From Bos javanicus (Eukaryota > Chordata > Mammalia > Artiodactyla > Bovidae), in assembly GCF_032452875.1 (NCBI RefSeq), contig NC_083885.1, positions 36,931,925-36,995,924 on the forward strand: a DNA stretch of 64,000 nt. Reading direction: 5' to 3'. Made by a program: the position numbers and the translations under genes. The notes beneath the pieces were generated by a model that was not told the DNA's origin, ran no database searches, and worked only from the letters and a program-made list of their open reading frames with translations. How positions within the stretch are numbered: the stretch's first letter is position 1; every line of letters starts with the position of its first letter. Shown here piece by piece: positions 18,652-30,600 of this stretch.

Positions 18652-18788
18652 GGGAATTCCCTAGTAGTCCAGTGTTAGGACTCCATGCTCTCACTGCTGA
18701 AGGCCTTGGTTTGATCCTTGGTCAGGGAATTAAAATCCTACAAGCCACGTGGCACAACCAATAATAATAATAGTAATAAAAATAAGTT
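18652..18788 (+). mobile_element. CHR-type SINE, adjacent second copy
   Basis: Sense copy starting AGGGAATTCCCTAGTAGTCC directly after the TSD of the first, with an (AAT)n-rich tail. Confidence 0.78.
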
Positions 18789-19031
18789 AAAATACTGTAT
18801 GACTTATATTGATACTGTCTAAAGTTGATAAACCAAGAAATAGAGCACATTACCAGAGTGTAACCACCAGAACCATTAAATACAGTGTTTCACAATATTT
18901 CTTCTAGGAATGAAAAGTGACAGAAGATTATTTGTTTATGTTTAAGAATGAAAACTTTTAAGGGGTATGAGAGTTTAATGAAGAGTTTGCTACTCAGTAA
19001 GTTTTTGGGGGGACATGAGGGTCCGTCTAGT

Positions 19032-19478
19032 CAGTTCAGTTCAGCCCCTCAGTCGTGTCCAAATCTTTGTGACCCCATGAACTGCAGCATGCCAGGCCTT
19101 CCTGTCCATCACCAACTCCCAGAGTTTACCCAAACCCAGGTCCATCAAGTCCGTGATGCCATCCAACCATCTCATCCTCTGTTGTCCCCTTCTCCTTCTG
19201 CCCTCAATCTTTCCCAGAATCAGGGTTTTTTCAAATGAGCCAGCTCTTCGCATGAGGTGGCCAAAGTATTGGAGTTTCAGCTTCAACATCTGTCCTTCCA
19301 ATGAACACCCAGGACTGATCTTCTTTGGGATGTACTGGTTGGATCTCCTTGCAGTCCAAGGGACTCTCAAGAGTCTTTTCCAACACCACAGTTCAAAAGC
19401 ATCAATTCTTCTGCGCTCAGCTTTCTTTATAGTCCAACTCTCACATCCATATATGACCACTGGAAAAACCATAGCCTT
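19032..19478 (-). mobile_element. BovB LINE 3' fragment
   Basis: About 445 bp of antisense BovB from TTCAGTTCAG to ACCACTGGAAAAACCATAGC. The minus frame still reads VIYGCESWTIKKAERRRIDA, the end of the BovB polyprotein. Confidence 0.9.
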
Positions 19479-20944
19479 GTTGGGAACACAGAGTTTTAGC
19501 CACCTGGGAAGTACGTCCTTTTCCAAATTCTTGATGCCTTGTGGTATGCTGTGTTTTAAAGTAATGTCTTAAAATAAATAAATAAAGTAATGTCTTGTGT
19601 GTGCCTTTTCATTTTAAGATGGTGGTCCACAATGTTTATGGCAGCAGAGATGGGTTTCATGGAAGGCAATTATTCCATAGACTCGGGCTGGGGCGGAGAT
19701 GATTCAGTGAAGCTGGCGATGGGGAGAGGCACATGAAACTTTGTTCTCTCAACTGCTGCTTCCCACCTGCTCTGCTGCCTGGCTCCTAACAGACCACAGA
19801 CGGGAGCAGTCTGGTGGTGGGGGACCTCTGTTTTAAGACAGTACTTACTGGCTTGCTGTTATGAAAGTTGAGGACGAGTATTTGGACAGTATCCACCAAC
19901 TCGGCCTTTTCTCCCTCCTCTTTTTCCAATATGGTGATACCAAAAACTCTGACTGAATCAGTACTTGGCGTTTATGCTATTACGACAACAGACAAAGCAA
20001 TGAATTATGATTACGTTTCCTCTCTCCTACAACTTTGTATCTTTCTAGAGCAATATTTGCCTCTTTTTTCATGATTTTTCTGTACTGTAAGCACTCACGG
20101 TTCCCAACCATGCCATCTAATGTGTAAAAAAAAAAGACAAATAGCACACATACCATGAATGCTATTTTTTCATTTGGTGAAATTCATCAGATTTCCTGTC
20201 AGTTCTAGTCTTTGGAGAAAGGCATGCTGGATGTCCTGTCTTCCACTTTGGGCCGATCACTCTCTGAGGTCTGCTGCGCAGCTGTCTTTCTGGGGTTCTT
20301 TTTACCTCTGTCTTATGTTAGAGCCCAACTGTTTCTCTCTTGTTTACTCTTCCCCACCCCACTCAGGATTACTTTCTCCAGTAGTTTCCCCAGAAAGGAT
20401 AAATGAAAGGTAAATTTTTTGATATATTGCATATCTGACCATTAGATATCAGACCATTTGGTTGTGTGTAGAATTCTATGGTTGTCATGGAAAATCTGAT
20501 ACAATTTGCTTCCTGACCATTTGGATGTAGATCACTTACATTTTTCTCGGTAGGCACCTGAGATCTTTTTATTCCCAGTGTTCTGAAATTTTACCAAAAT
20601 GAACATTATAGGGGTAACCCCCTCATATGCCCTTACTCTGTATATTACTATGAATATAATATGTACATTTATATATTACTATGAAAACCATATTGTATTA
20701 ATTTGTGCTTTTCTAAATGATCAAAATATACCATTCTAAGCTTATCAGTGGACAATTCTTCTAATTTCATTATCCTTCATGGAAGAAAAGTCAACAGATT
20801 TAATTCCTCCATCCCTGTAGAGTAGGAAATAATGATCATGCAATCACTGAAGACTTACTATGCATCAAGGACTGTTCTAGATATAGTTATATATGTATTA
20901 GCTCATGTTAATTCCCAATAAAACCCTTTGAGAGAAGTGTTATT

Positions 20945-21280
20945 ATAACTCATTTTTTAACAGCTTTATTAGGATATATGAGCCATAAAATGTGCCAATT
21001 TAAAGTGGCTAGTACAATGGCTATTAGTATATTTTTAGAGTTTTGCTGTGAGGACATTAATCTCATTTTAGAACATTTTATCATGTTCAAAAGAAGCCTT
21101 GTACACAGCAGCAATCACTCTCCCATTTCCCTGGCTGTCCCTGACCTTTGGTCCTCGGCAACCAGTTATCTACTTTCTGATTGCCATTCCAGGCATCTTA
21201 TAAATGATATCATACGTTATATTGTCTTTTGAGACTGGCTTCTTTCCCTTAGCGTAATGTTTTCAAGGTTCATCTGCTAC
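20945..21280 (-). mobile_element. Old L1 (L1M-like), part 1
   Basis: Antisense: TTTTTAACAGCTTTATTAGG, CCTTTGGTCCTCGGCAACCA, TAATGTTTTCAAGGTTCATC. It resumes after the LTR at 21791. Confidence 0.68.
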
Positions 21281-21790
21281 TGAGGCCAAGTTCATACTGC
21301 TCACTGCACAACAGGTCAATAAATTGAGAGACAAGTTGTTGGGGCAAGGAAAAGTGATTTTATTCAGAAAGCCAGCAGACCCAGAAGATGGTGGAATCCT
21401 GTCCCAAAGAAGAATCTTACCCTAGTTAGAACTCAGGCTTCTTTTACACTAGAAGGAGGAGATGTGGCTCGTCATTGCAAACCTTGTGGTGCTGGAATCC
21501 TTTGTTCTTGCCGCTGTCCACAGAGGTCTGGTCACAGTGTTCCTATAAACATCCAGTAAGACAATTTTTATTTTCTGTTCTGCAGGGATTTTTTTTTCTT
21601 TATATATGAATGGAAAGGTATTAAAGGTCAGAGCCTTGAGAATGGGCTGTCCTATAAATGTCAGGCTATAGGCAATATTCATTTATAAAGGTGCAGAGCC
21701 AGCATGACTAAGCACAGGCAACAGAGCTCAAAGATTAGAGCTAAAGAAACAGATTCAGTATGGAGTTAGGTTTGTTTTCTCTGTTATGCA
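21281..21790 (-). mobile_element. LTR of an endogenous retrovirus, nested in old L1
   Basis: The 510-bp block starts TGAGGCC and ends TTATGCA, so TG...CA on either strand. On the minus strand a poly(A) signal lies near 21360, in TTTCTGAATAAAATCAC, followed by a C/T-rich ending. This is LTR architecture. The L1 on either side is contiguous. No TSD was confirmed and the family was not assigned. Confidence 0.5.
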
Positions 21791-22055
21791 TCCATGTCAG
21801 TACTTCCTTCCTTTTTATGACTGTATTATACTCTGTTGTGTGGATAAACCACATTTTGTTTATTCATTCATTCATTTACTCATTCAGTTGAAGGACATTG
21901 TGTTGTTTCCACGTCTGGCTATTATGAGTAATGCTACTACAAACATTTGTACACCAGTCTTTGTGTGGACATATGTTTTTTGTTTCTCTTGGGTAAGTAT
22001 ATATAGGTGTAGAATTGCTAATAACTCTATATTTAACATTTGAGAAACTCCCAAA
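21791..22055 (-). mobile_element. Old L1 (L1M-like), part 2
   Basis: Antisense continuation: CAGTACTTCCTTCCTTTTTA, GTGTGGATAAACCACATTTT, TGTGTGGACATATG. Confidence 0.68.
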
Positions 22056-22059
22056 CCGT

Positions 22060-22210
22060 GAGGTCAGGAATAAACCCCCCATTTTACAGATGAGGAAGCA
22101 GGCACCCAGTGCTCACCAGCTTGTCCACGGCTCTACAGCTTGTCAGTGGTGTAGTCCAGAATTGGAACTCAGGCTCTTGGTCTCCAGAGCCAGCTCCTAT
22201 CTCCTTGTTA
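22060..22210 (+). mobile_element. MIR SINE
   Basis: Sense MIR core: CCATTTTACAGATGAGGAAG, then TGTCAGTGGTGTAGTCCAGA and CCAGAGCCAGCTCC. Confidence 0.7.
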
Positions 22211-23116
22211 TCAGAGTTAGAGTCAAAATTCTTGAGTCTAGCTCCAGGGCAGCTGCTAATGCTTGTCTCTCTGAGCTCTGTTTGCCTTATCTGTAAAAAT
22301 ACAGGTTGGGACTGCATTGTCTTAAAGGTCTCTCTAGCTTTAACTTGCTGTCAGTTTAAGATTGTACAGTTCCCATGATCTTCTCCAAGCAGGCCTCGGT
22401 CCCAGGTGTAGGTATGCACTGGGCATTGTGTATCAGCTGAAAACAGTGTCCTCAGGGCCTTCCCTGCATCCCCAGGGAGCACGCCAGCGCCGTGGAGCTG
22501 TAAGAAGCTTTGTTGATCGTCTTTATTATCTAGAAATAAGAAGCAGGGGCAGAACCCTCAGGAGTCCCTCATCCTCCCGATGATAGAACACAAACAGCCT
22601 CATTAGTCACCTGCCAAGGCCCTGTATCCAGAAGTCCCCAAAGTCCCCTTGGTTTTTTTCCAGCTGCAGGTGATGGACTTAGCACAGTAGCTCAGAGCCA
22701 TGTTTGGGCCTGTCTGGGGACCCAGGCATCTCTTGTCCTCGATGGTTCCCATGGCTACCAGCCAACTATCCGTGGAGGGAATAGGTCCTTGGTGTCAGGA
22801 GAGAGATGGTTCTTCTACTTTAAGCCCCGTCCCATTTTGCCCTCCTGTCTCACAGTCACAATCACTGCTGCACAGAACACACACTGTTATGTTGGACTCC
22901 CTGTTTTCCTGTGTGTCTTGATGGAATTTTGTCCTGTTACATATTGTGTGAAGTAGGTCATCCTCTGTTGGACTTAGACCTTCCCTGATTAAAGTGAAAT
23001 TTCTCTTCAAATGGCATATATGTGTTGTGAAGAGATCTTATCTGATGTAGCAAATTGAGTTTTGGTCTCAGATCAGAGAACATAAAGTATAGAAGGGACT
23101 CATTTCCTTTTTTTCC

Positions 23117-23329
23117 TTTAAAAATTTTTTTTTTTTTAATTTTGCTGTGCTGGGTCTTAGTTGTGGCAAATGAAATCTTTAATCTTCCTTGCAGCATGTG
23201 AGATCTTTAGTTGTGGCATGCGAGCTCTTTAGTTGAGGCATCTGGGAGCTAGTTCTCTGACCAGGGTTTGAACCTGGGCCCCCTGCACTGAGAGTGCAGT
23301 CTTAGCCACTGGACTGCCAGGGATGTCCT
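23117..23329 (-). mobile_element. CHR-type SINE
   Basis: Antisense copy with a poly(T) tail, GCTGTGCTGGGTCTTAGTTG and GCCACTGGACTGCCAGGGAT. The repeated TTTAGTTGNGGCATG unit is amplified inside it. Confidence 0.82.
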
Positions 23330-23803
23330 AGGGACCCATTTTCAATGCTTGATCCTTTTCACATCACTAGTAACTCTTCAGCTTTTGCACAAATACCTTC
23401 AGGATGGGGAACTCATTTGTTATTTCCATGAGCAAACTAAAAGAAAAGTTTGGAAAAAGTATTTCTTGCCTCTTGAATTATGTTCTCTAAAGTGGTCTGA
23501 GTCACGCATTCAGCTCCACAAGCATTTGTTGAATATCATTCAAGATCCAGGCACTGAGCTTCGTGAGCAGTGTAGAAAGAGAACACCCAATGTCTGAAGA
23601 GGTACAAGCAGCTGTTAGTAAACATGCACAATGTCACTGTGCTTCACAGAACTGCAGTTTCCTCATTGTCTTACTTACACAAAAGGTTTCATTTATAAGA
23701 ATTTACCTCCAAATACATGAACAAAAAAACATAGTGATGTGGACGTGTTGAATGTTTCCACTCCAGATTTCTTCCTGTCCATAAATACTGGGGTAGATAG
23801 GTA

Positions 23804-23957
23804 GGTTTAGTTGCTCAGTTGGGTCCGACTCTTGTGACCCCATGGACTGCACCCTGCCAGATTCTTCTGTCCATGGGATTTCCCAGGCAAAAATACTGGA
23901 GTTGGGTTGCTATTTCCTTCTCCAAGGCATCTTTCTGACTTGGGGATCAAACTTGGG
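23804..23957 (-). mobile_element. Bov-tA SINE, truncated
   Basis: Antisense: TTAGTTGCTCAGTTGGGTCC through TTGGGGATCAAACTTGGG. The tRNA-like end is missing. Confidence 0.82.
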
Positions 23958-24083
23958 TCATTGATAATAATGTATATGGGGTATTCTTCTAGATCCCCCA
24001 GACTGTTGCTGCTTGGCTATGAATTAGGATGATACTGCTTCCTTGGGAGAGTGTTTTGAAAATGTGAGAACACTGAACTTTCT

Positions 24084-24279
24084 CTTAAAAAAAAAAATAT
24101 TTTTGGCCACGTCCGGTCTTAGTCGCAGCAGGCAGGCTTGGTGGTTGGGGTGCGTGGGCTCTCTAGTCGAGACACGGAGTTTCAGTTGCTGCAAAGCTTG
24201 TGGGATCTTAGTTCCTGAACCAGGGATCGAACCCATGTCCTGTGCATTGGCAGATGCGCTAGACCAGCGGGGAAGTCCC
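24084..24279 (-). mobile_element. CHR-type SINE
   Basis: Antisense: poly(A)/T junction, TTTTTGGCCACGTCCGGTCT, AACCAGGGATCGAACCCATG, GGGGAAGTCCC. Confidence 0.8.
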
Positions 24280-25446
24280 AGGGATTGTTTCTTGTTCCAG
24301 TGGGATTGGGTGGGGCCACAAGACTAGTTCTGGCATCAAACTAGGAGTAGGATTCTTGCAAGGTTGGCTTTGTCGGGTGAGACCAGAGCAGCCTTTAGTC
24401 TGGAAATAATTGTTTCCTGATCTGGAGTACCTGCCTGATGCCTGTGAATTAGGAAGTTTTCCACTCTGTATAGCAAGAGTGTGAAGCGTCCCTGGCTTCG
24501 GGTGAGCTTCGAGGATTATCTCGTTTGGGTGGGGAGGGGTATTTCCTTCCCCAGCCTCAGGAAACGCCTCATGTTTAAGTGCTCATCAGTGCTTCGCCGA
24601 GGACGCACAGGGGCCCCTCTGCAGACCTGGAATGCTTGCGTGCACTCAAGCGCTGTGATGGCTGCTCCTTCCCTTTCTTTGGGCCCTCCTGGACTCCCGG
24701 CACTGTTGCTCCACCTCTTCCTTCTGGAAATTCTCTCTTGATATCAAACCAGTGCAATTGTGGAGCTCACCTGTCTCCTCCTCTCTTAGGGATCACCTGC
24801 TTGACCTCCAGAAGCTGAATACTATGGTTTTCCGTGTTTTAGCTCTTTATTGTTTCAGGTGAGAGGGTAAATATGAACCCTTTTACTTCCTGTTGGCCAG
24901 GAATGAAACTGTATGAAGACGACCCTAAAGGGTTTAAAGGCAACCTCCACAACCAAGCTAGTATTCTGGCTCTGTCTTCAACAACTGAAACTGAAACTCT
25001 TAAATCAGTCAGGAGAAAGTCGTGATGCATGGCCAGCAGGTGGTGTTTGGTTATATATATATCTCAGTTTTTACAAGGCTAGTATTAAACGCCAAATATA
25101 TGCAACAAGTATTTACCGGGCACCCACCATGTTCCAGGTACTGTTCTGTGTGCCTATGAGCAGTGGACGAGATACTGCCTTGTCTTCCAAAATGTAACAC
25201 ACACCCACACTTTTTTGCAAAAGAAAACACAAGGATAAGTCAGAAACAAATGACATGGATTAGCCAGGGAAAAAGAGGAAACGGGGATGAGAGGGGAAGG
25301 CCATCTAGTTGTACACACACCTCTGTTTCACATAGTTTACATAGTTTTTACTTTCGGAACTGAGTTTTCACATTTAAAAAATACATAGGACAGGAAATAC
25401 CTTAAACTGAATTTAAGTTCCCCCCAATTAGCTTTATACTAAATAG

Positions 25447-25698
25447 AAGGCATGGCACCCCACTCCAGTACTCTTGCCTGGAAAATCCCATGGATGGAGG
25501 AGCCTGGTGGGCTGTAGTCCATGGGGTCGCTAAGAGTCAGGCACGACTGAGCGACTTCACTTTCATGCATTGGAGAAGGCAATGGCACCCCACTCCAGTA
25601 CTCTTGCCTGGAGAATCCCAGGGACAGGGAGCCTGGTGGGCTGCCGTCTATAGGGTTGCGCAGAGTTGGACACGACTGAAGCGACTTAGCAGCAGCAA
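25447..25698 (+). mobile_element. Bov-A2 SINE (dimer)
   Basis: Two Bov-A units, GGCATGGCACCCCACTCC... and GAGAAGGCAATGGCACC..., ending GACTTAGCAGCAGC. The short flank AAATAG recurs at both ends. Confidence 0.9.
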
Positions 25699-25999
25699 AT
25701 AGACAACCATACAGGGAAAAACTTGATGTAAGGAACTTTTGAAGCTAGCACTCTGTGAATACGCTGTAATGTAAAGAACTTAAGAAATCTACTCAGCAGG
25801 TTTATTTACCAAGTAATCTGTTAAGCATCATTTAGGGTGAGGCACTGAGAACCAATGACAACGTATGTAGCTTTCTTGTCCCATGTGGGTCACCTCCATC
25901 TAATTACAAGGAAACATCCTGTCCAGCCCAAATAGAGGGGCATGTTGAAAACCTGGCTAATACTATTAAAAAGGTCAACTTCACAAATGACAAAGGCGG

Positions 26000-26330
26000 A
26001 GAGATTGTTCAGATCTGGGGGAAAATGTTATGAAGGACAGTACCGGGGCGAGTTGGTAAAATCTGAAGTGTTATGTATTAGGTAATAGTAATGTATCATG
26101 TTAAATTTCCTGAATTTGATCACTGTGCTGTGGTTATGTAAAAGAACATCACTGTCCTAGGAGACACTTTGAGTGTGAAGAAAGGGAAAAGCAAATAAAA
26201 AATGTTAACAATGGGAGAGTCTAGGTATTTTCCTGGATGACTGAAATGTTTTCAAAATGAGTTAAAATTAAGAGCTACAATTTTTTTTTTTAAATAATAA
26301 AATTAGTACCTAGTATACTTTCTGGCAAAA
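26000..26330 (+). mobile_element. Old L1 3' end (L1M-like)
   Basis: Sense: AATTTCCTGAATTTGATCAC, TGTGGTTATGTAAAAGAACA, then an A/T-rich end. Confidence 0.55.
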
Positions 26331-26375
26331 AGAAAACCTAAATGCTTGATCCTTGACTGCACACCTTAAGCATTT

Positions 26376-27029
26376 CTCTCACTGCTGGGCATACACACTG
26401 AGGAAACCAGAAGGGAAAAAGAGAGACACGTGTACCCCAATGTTCATCGCAGCACTGTTTATAATAGCCAGGACATGGAAGCAATCTAGATGCCCATCAG
26501 CAGATGAATGGATAAGAAAGCTGTGGTACATATACACAATGGAGTATTACTCAGCCATTAAGAAGAATACATTTGAATCAGTTCTAATGAGATGAATGAA
26601 ACTGGAACCTATTATACAGAGTGAAGTAAGCCAGAAAGAAAAACACCAATACAGTATACTAACGCACATATATGGAATTTAGAAAGATGGTAACAATAAC
26701 CCTGTGTACGAGACAGCAAAAGAGACACTGATGTATAGATCAGTCTTACGGACTCTGTGGGAGAGGGAGAGGGTGGGGAGATTTGGGAGAACGGCATTGA
26801 AACATGTACAATATCATGTATGAAATGAGTCGCCAGTCCAGGTTCGATGCACGATACTGGATGCTTGGGGCTGGTGCACTGGGACGACCCAGAGGGAGGG
26901 TATGGGGAGGGAGGAGGGAGGAGGGTTCAGGATGGGGAACACAGGTATACCTGTGGCGGATTCATTTCGATATTTGGCAAAACTAATACAATATTGTAAA
27001 GTTTAAAAATAAAATTTAAGAAAAAAAAA
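26376..27029 (+). mobile_element. Bovine L1 3' end with poly(A) tail
   Basis: Sense L1: CTGGGCATACACACTGAGGA, the ORF2 end reading KLWYIYTMEYYSAIKK, then the 3'UTR with GGTTCGATGCACGATACTGG and the poly(A) near 27021-27029. It is 5' truncated to about 650 bp. The tail ends almost exactly where the NOB1 3'UTR begins, on the opposite strand. Confidence 0.92.
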
Positions 27030-27034
27030 TGGAC

Positions 27035-27360
27035 AGAAGCTTATAATCACATTTATTAGAAAAATATTACCACTTAGAAGTTCCTATCTTTAAAGGTTGA
27101 AGATCTGCTCCAGGCACCATCAGCTCTGTTTTCGTCAAACTCCCTCAACAAGGCAGGAATCCCGGTTCTCTGGATGCGCACAGGTCAGGGGTTAGCCAGG
27201 CTCCACCACAAACCCAATCCGAGGCACCACAGCAAGTCCCAAGGCAGCGCTGAGGAAGTCAGGCCCTTTCTCTGTGTCCAGGGGGTTGTGGGGCTGGCAC
27301 ACTGGGGAACCTGAGACCGGTCTCCTGGCAGCCGTCCAGCTTGCCCGTCGAGCTTATGCT
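27035..27360 (-). other. NOB1: NOB1 3'UTR
   Basis: About 320 bp from the TGA to just past a minus-strand AATAAA at 27052-27057. The end lies within a few bases of the poly(A) tail of a convergent L1. Confidence 0.7.
27052..27057 (-). terminator. NOB1: NOB1 poly(A) signal
   Basis: AATAAA on the minus strand, about 305 bp after the stop; the only canonical hexamer in the short 3'UTR. Confidence 0.7.
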
Positions 27361-27630
27361 TCACCTTTTCTTCACAAACTTCTTTCTGGAAGCATTGGGA
27401 TTTAACCGTCTCCTCCCGGCTCCCAGGGTGCTGTCTCGGACCTGCAGGGTGGCTGAGCGGCTGGAGATGTCATTCTCTGCAAAGGGAGACACCCCAGCTA
27501 CGTAGTCAGGGGCAAACACGTCGGTTTTCTGCCTGGCCTTTCGGGAAAGTCGCAGCTGAGGGAAGCGCTGATCCTCGGTCAGGTGGGGGTTGATGGCATA
27601 CTTGCCCCCTTTGGGAGTGGGGAGAGAGTA
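27361..27630 (-). CDS. NOB1: NOB1 exon 9, terminal coding part
   Basis: 270 nt, residues 325-413 plus TGA. Starts YSLPTPKGGKYAINPHLTED and ends in the basic tail SRKKFVKKR. Acceptor TTGCAG. Confidence 0.96.
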   Translation of the reverse strand, partial: YSLPTPKGGKYAINPHLTEDQRFPQLRLSRKARQKTDVFAPDYVAGVSPFAENDISSRSATLQVRDSTLGAGRRRLNPNASRKKFVKKR

Positions 27631-30600
27631 CTGCAAACAAGAAGGGGAAAGGCCATTAGAAGGACCGGGATTTGTATTCATGCACACCAGATCCTGAAAG
27701 CTCAGCTGACAACTCTGCATGTGGGCTGACAACCCCAGTGGAGTCTATCACCACTGCCTGCTGTGCACTAAGCCCCTGACATGCATCTTCCCACTTGAGC
27801 CTCACCTCACCTCACAGATGCAAAACCCAAAGCCGTATGCTGACTACATACTCTCAGATAAAGACAGAAAGACTGCAGACTTCCGACTATCTTTCTCTAC
27901 TTATTAATTACAAATAATAACCTTATGGGAAATTTGATCATCTTGGTTTTGGTTAATTATATTGGCATTACATAAGAAACTGTCTTAACTAAGTGATCAA
28001 AGTTATTACTAGCAGTAAACTGAACGACTAGTTATCATTTCCCCCCTGACAGGATGCACTGGGAAGACCCAGCATCACTTCCGGGTGCTCCTGCCAACAC
28101 TGCACAGCCTGAACCTAAGCAGGAGGGACCACCAGGCAAACCCAATGAGCGATGTTAGGGAACTGCTCTGGACTCTTTAAAACCATTGAAAAGTGTCAAG
28201 GTGTGAAAGACAACAGACTTGACAAACTACTTCAGTTTTAAAGAGAGATGACAAACACAACGTGTGAGCCTAACCCTTTCTTCTTTTGCCACAAAGGAAA
28301 TCCGTGTCAAACTTTGAATATGACCCATAGACAGTAGAACTGCAGGCTAGGTCACTGAGTTGCATCTGACTCTTTGTGACCCCAGGGACTGTAGCCCACC
28401 AGGCTCCTCTGTCCATGGGATTCTCCAGGCAAGAATACTGGAGTGGGTTGCCGCTTCCTACTCCAGGGGATCTTCCCAACCCAGGGATCGAGCCTGCATC
28501 TCTTAACATCTCCTGCACTGGCAGGCAGATTCTTGACCACTTGCGCCATCTGGGAAGCCAGATAGTAGTGCTGAAGTAACATTAACGTCTTGGTTTTAGT
28601 AACTGTACAGTGGGCGTGAAAGCCAAAGTTCCTCATTCAGGAAACACACAGCAAAGTATCTAGAGGCCAAAGGGCAGCAGGTAGCGTTTACTCTCAGATG
28701 GCTTTTAGGGGAAAAGAAAAAATATATATAAACGACAGAGCAAATGTGGTAAACGATTAAATTGGGAAATTAAATGGGAATTTGTACTATTTTTTGGCAA
28801 CTTTTCTATAAATCTAAAATTATTTCAGAATAGAAAATTTAAAAATGAACAACCCTTCTCACATTAGTGGCATCTGCCTAGGAATACCTGCTAGCCTCTC
28901 AATGCTTCTCTCCTGATTCCTCAAGACAAATCCATTCGGCTGTGTGTCCAGGCAGAACTCTTGTGCAGAGCACTTCACACCCCTTCCCTTGTGGTTCTTG
29001 GAGCTTCTGGAAATTCTGCCCATCCTCAAACTCCCGCACACATCCAACCTCCACCACCCTACAAACAACCTCTCTGTGACCCCACATGTAATTTATTGTG
29101 TGGAATTACTGGTGATTTCTTCTTAGACTGCAAACTCCTCAAAAAGCTCATGGGGAGGCTGAATTGTGAGCCTTCCCCATCTGGATCACAGGCTTTCACG
29201 AACTATATTGTAGAAATCATGAGGCTTTGTTCTTCTCTCTGATCATTTGCTCCTGATGCTAAGAGGTCTAGCTTCCCCAACCCTGGGCCCTGCCGTCAGG
29301 GGAGGGGAAGCCGTTCCACTCACCCTCAGGCCGCGAGGATTTAGCACCTTCGGGTTGCGGGAGAAGTGCATGTGCAGGGTCCCGTCATCGCTGACGGTCA
29401 CGGACACCTTCTTCAGCGTCTTGTTTCCACAGTGTGCACAGAACACTCGGCTCATGTCAGACGTTGTCCTATAGACACAAAGGAGCCTCACTACACTGGA
29501 GCCTCAGGCAGCAAACCCAGTCCCCGGGGCGCATGGCGAGTTTCGGGCCTCGGAGGAGGAGGAGGCGGCCCGAGAAGTGGAAGGGGAAAGGCTGAACTGC
29601 ACTGCCATCCTGGACCAGGGCTGCCCGGCTGTATCTCGCGGCTGATACATGCACACTGCTGCCCCACGGTTCCAGGGGAAAATGACGCAGGTAGTAAGAA
29701 AACTGAGCAGGATGTTTTTACAGTGGCCGTGAACGCTTCACCGAATTCTGTCAGGCATTATGCTACAAGTGTACCCTGGAAACAACCCCATGAGGTGGGT
29801 ATATCTGCATTTCACAGGTGGGGAAATGGCAGCTAGGCAAGATAGCTAGCTGCTCAAGGTCACAGAGCCAGTAAGTAGCATGCATACGCCCAAGGAATAT
29901 GGCTCCAGAGTCAGCGCTCTTACCACCACCCCCCCTTCTCCAGGGGCATGCTATTACATTATTACAACTATTACTGAATACCTTGGCCCCAAATGTCATG
30001 TCACTGGGCATGATGCCAGGAGGTAGCTCTGGAGATGCTGAAAATTTATTAACGAATCATACAGGAAGCACTATCGAAGCTGCTATGGTCGATGGGTGTG
30101 GGCGCTGAGGCTGACCCCCAGGCCTCTCTCCTCCCTTCTCAAGCCCCAATGGTGGACTCTGAACAGGAGAAGCTGCTGCTCTCAAGGACCAAGCAGGAGC
30201 CCTAGTGTCTGTCCTTAAGGAATTCTCCCTCAGTTCCCAGGGGCAGGAGACAAGAGCTGCATGCAACTGCCAGAGAGGCCAGGCCCCTGACCTGATGTCT
30301 GTGCAAGTGAACGGAACCCTCTCAACAGGGGTTAGGAAATAATTATTCTGTGCAAGAAACCATCCCGTCACTGGGGCTAATCTGAGGTGGAAGGAACACC
30401 TGCACAGAAGGCAAGGCTCCCTTTCAAGAAGCCCACAGGTTTAGGAAGAGACGGGTGCTCGACAGGGGCACCGGCGCCCACACTACTGGCTACGTACTTG
30501 AAGCAGCCATGGCAGCGCAGGATGTAGCTCCGGGCCTCGCGGATGAGCATGCCGTTCACGGCCAGCACGTGCAGCCCCATCTGCAGCAGGACATTCTGCA

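Larger units (their letters stand above)
12700..27030. other. NQO1-NOB1 intergenic region
   Basis: No host gene is seen between the NQO1 promoter and the NOB1 3' end. Content is the ARE, a degenerate ERV, a second LTR, several L1 and MIR fragments and many SINEs. Stretches with nothing recognised include 13100-13530, 17050-17430, 18010-18480, 19520-20940, 22340-23100, 24300-25440 and 25700-26000. Confidence 0.75.

Noticed and set aside
25490..25702. Open frames reading GAWWAVVHGVAKSQ-type protein at many places
   Set aside because: These recur wherever Bov-A or Bov-tA occurs and are translations of the SINE consensus.
29366..29836. 156-codon plus-strand open frame
   Set aside because: Its first part is the antisense of NOB1 exon 8, and it then runs into intron and MIR sequence.
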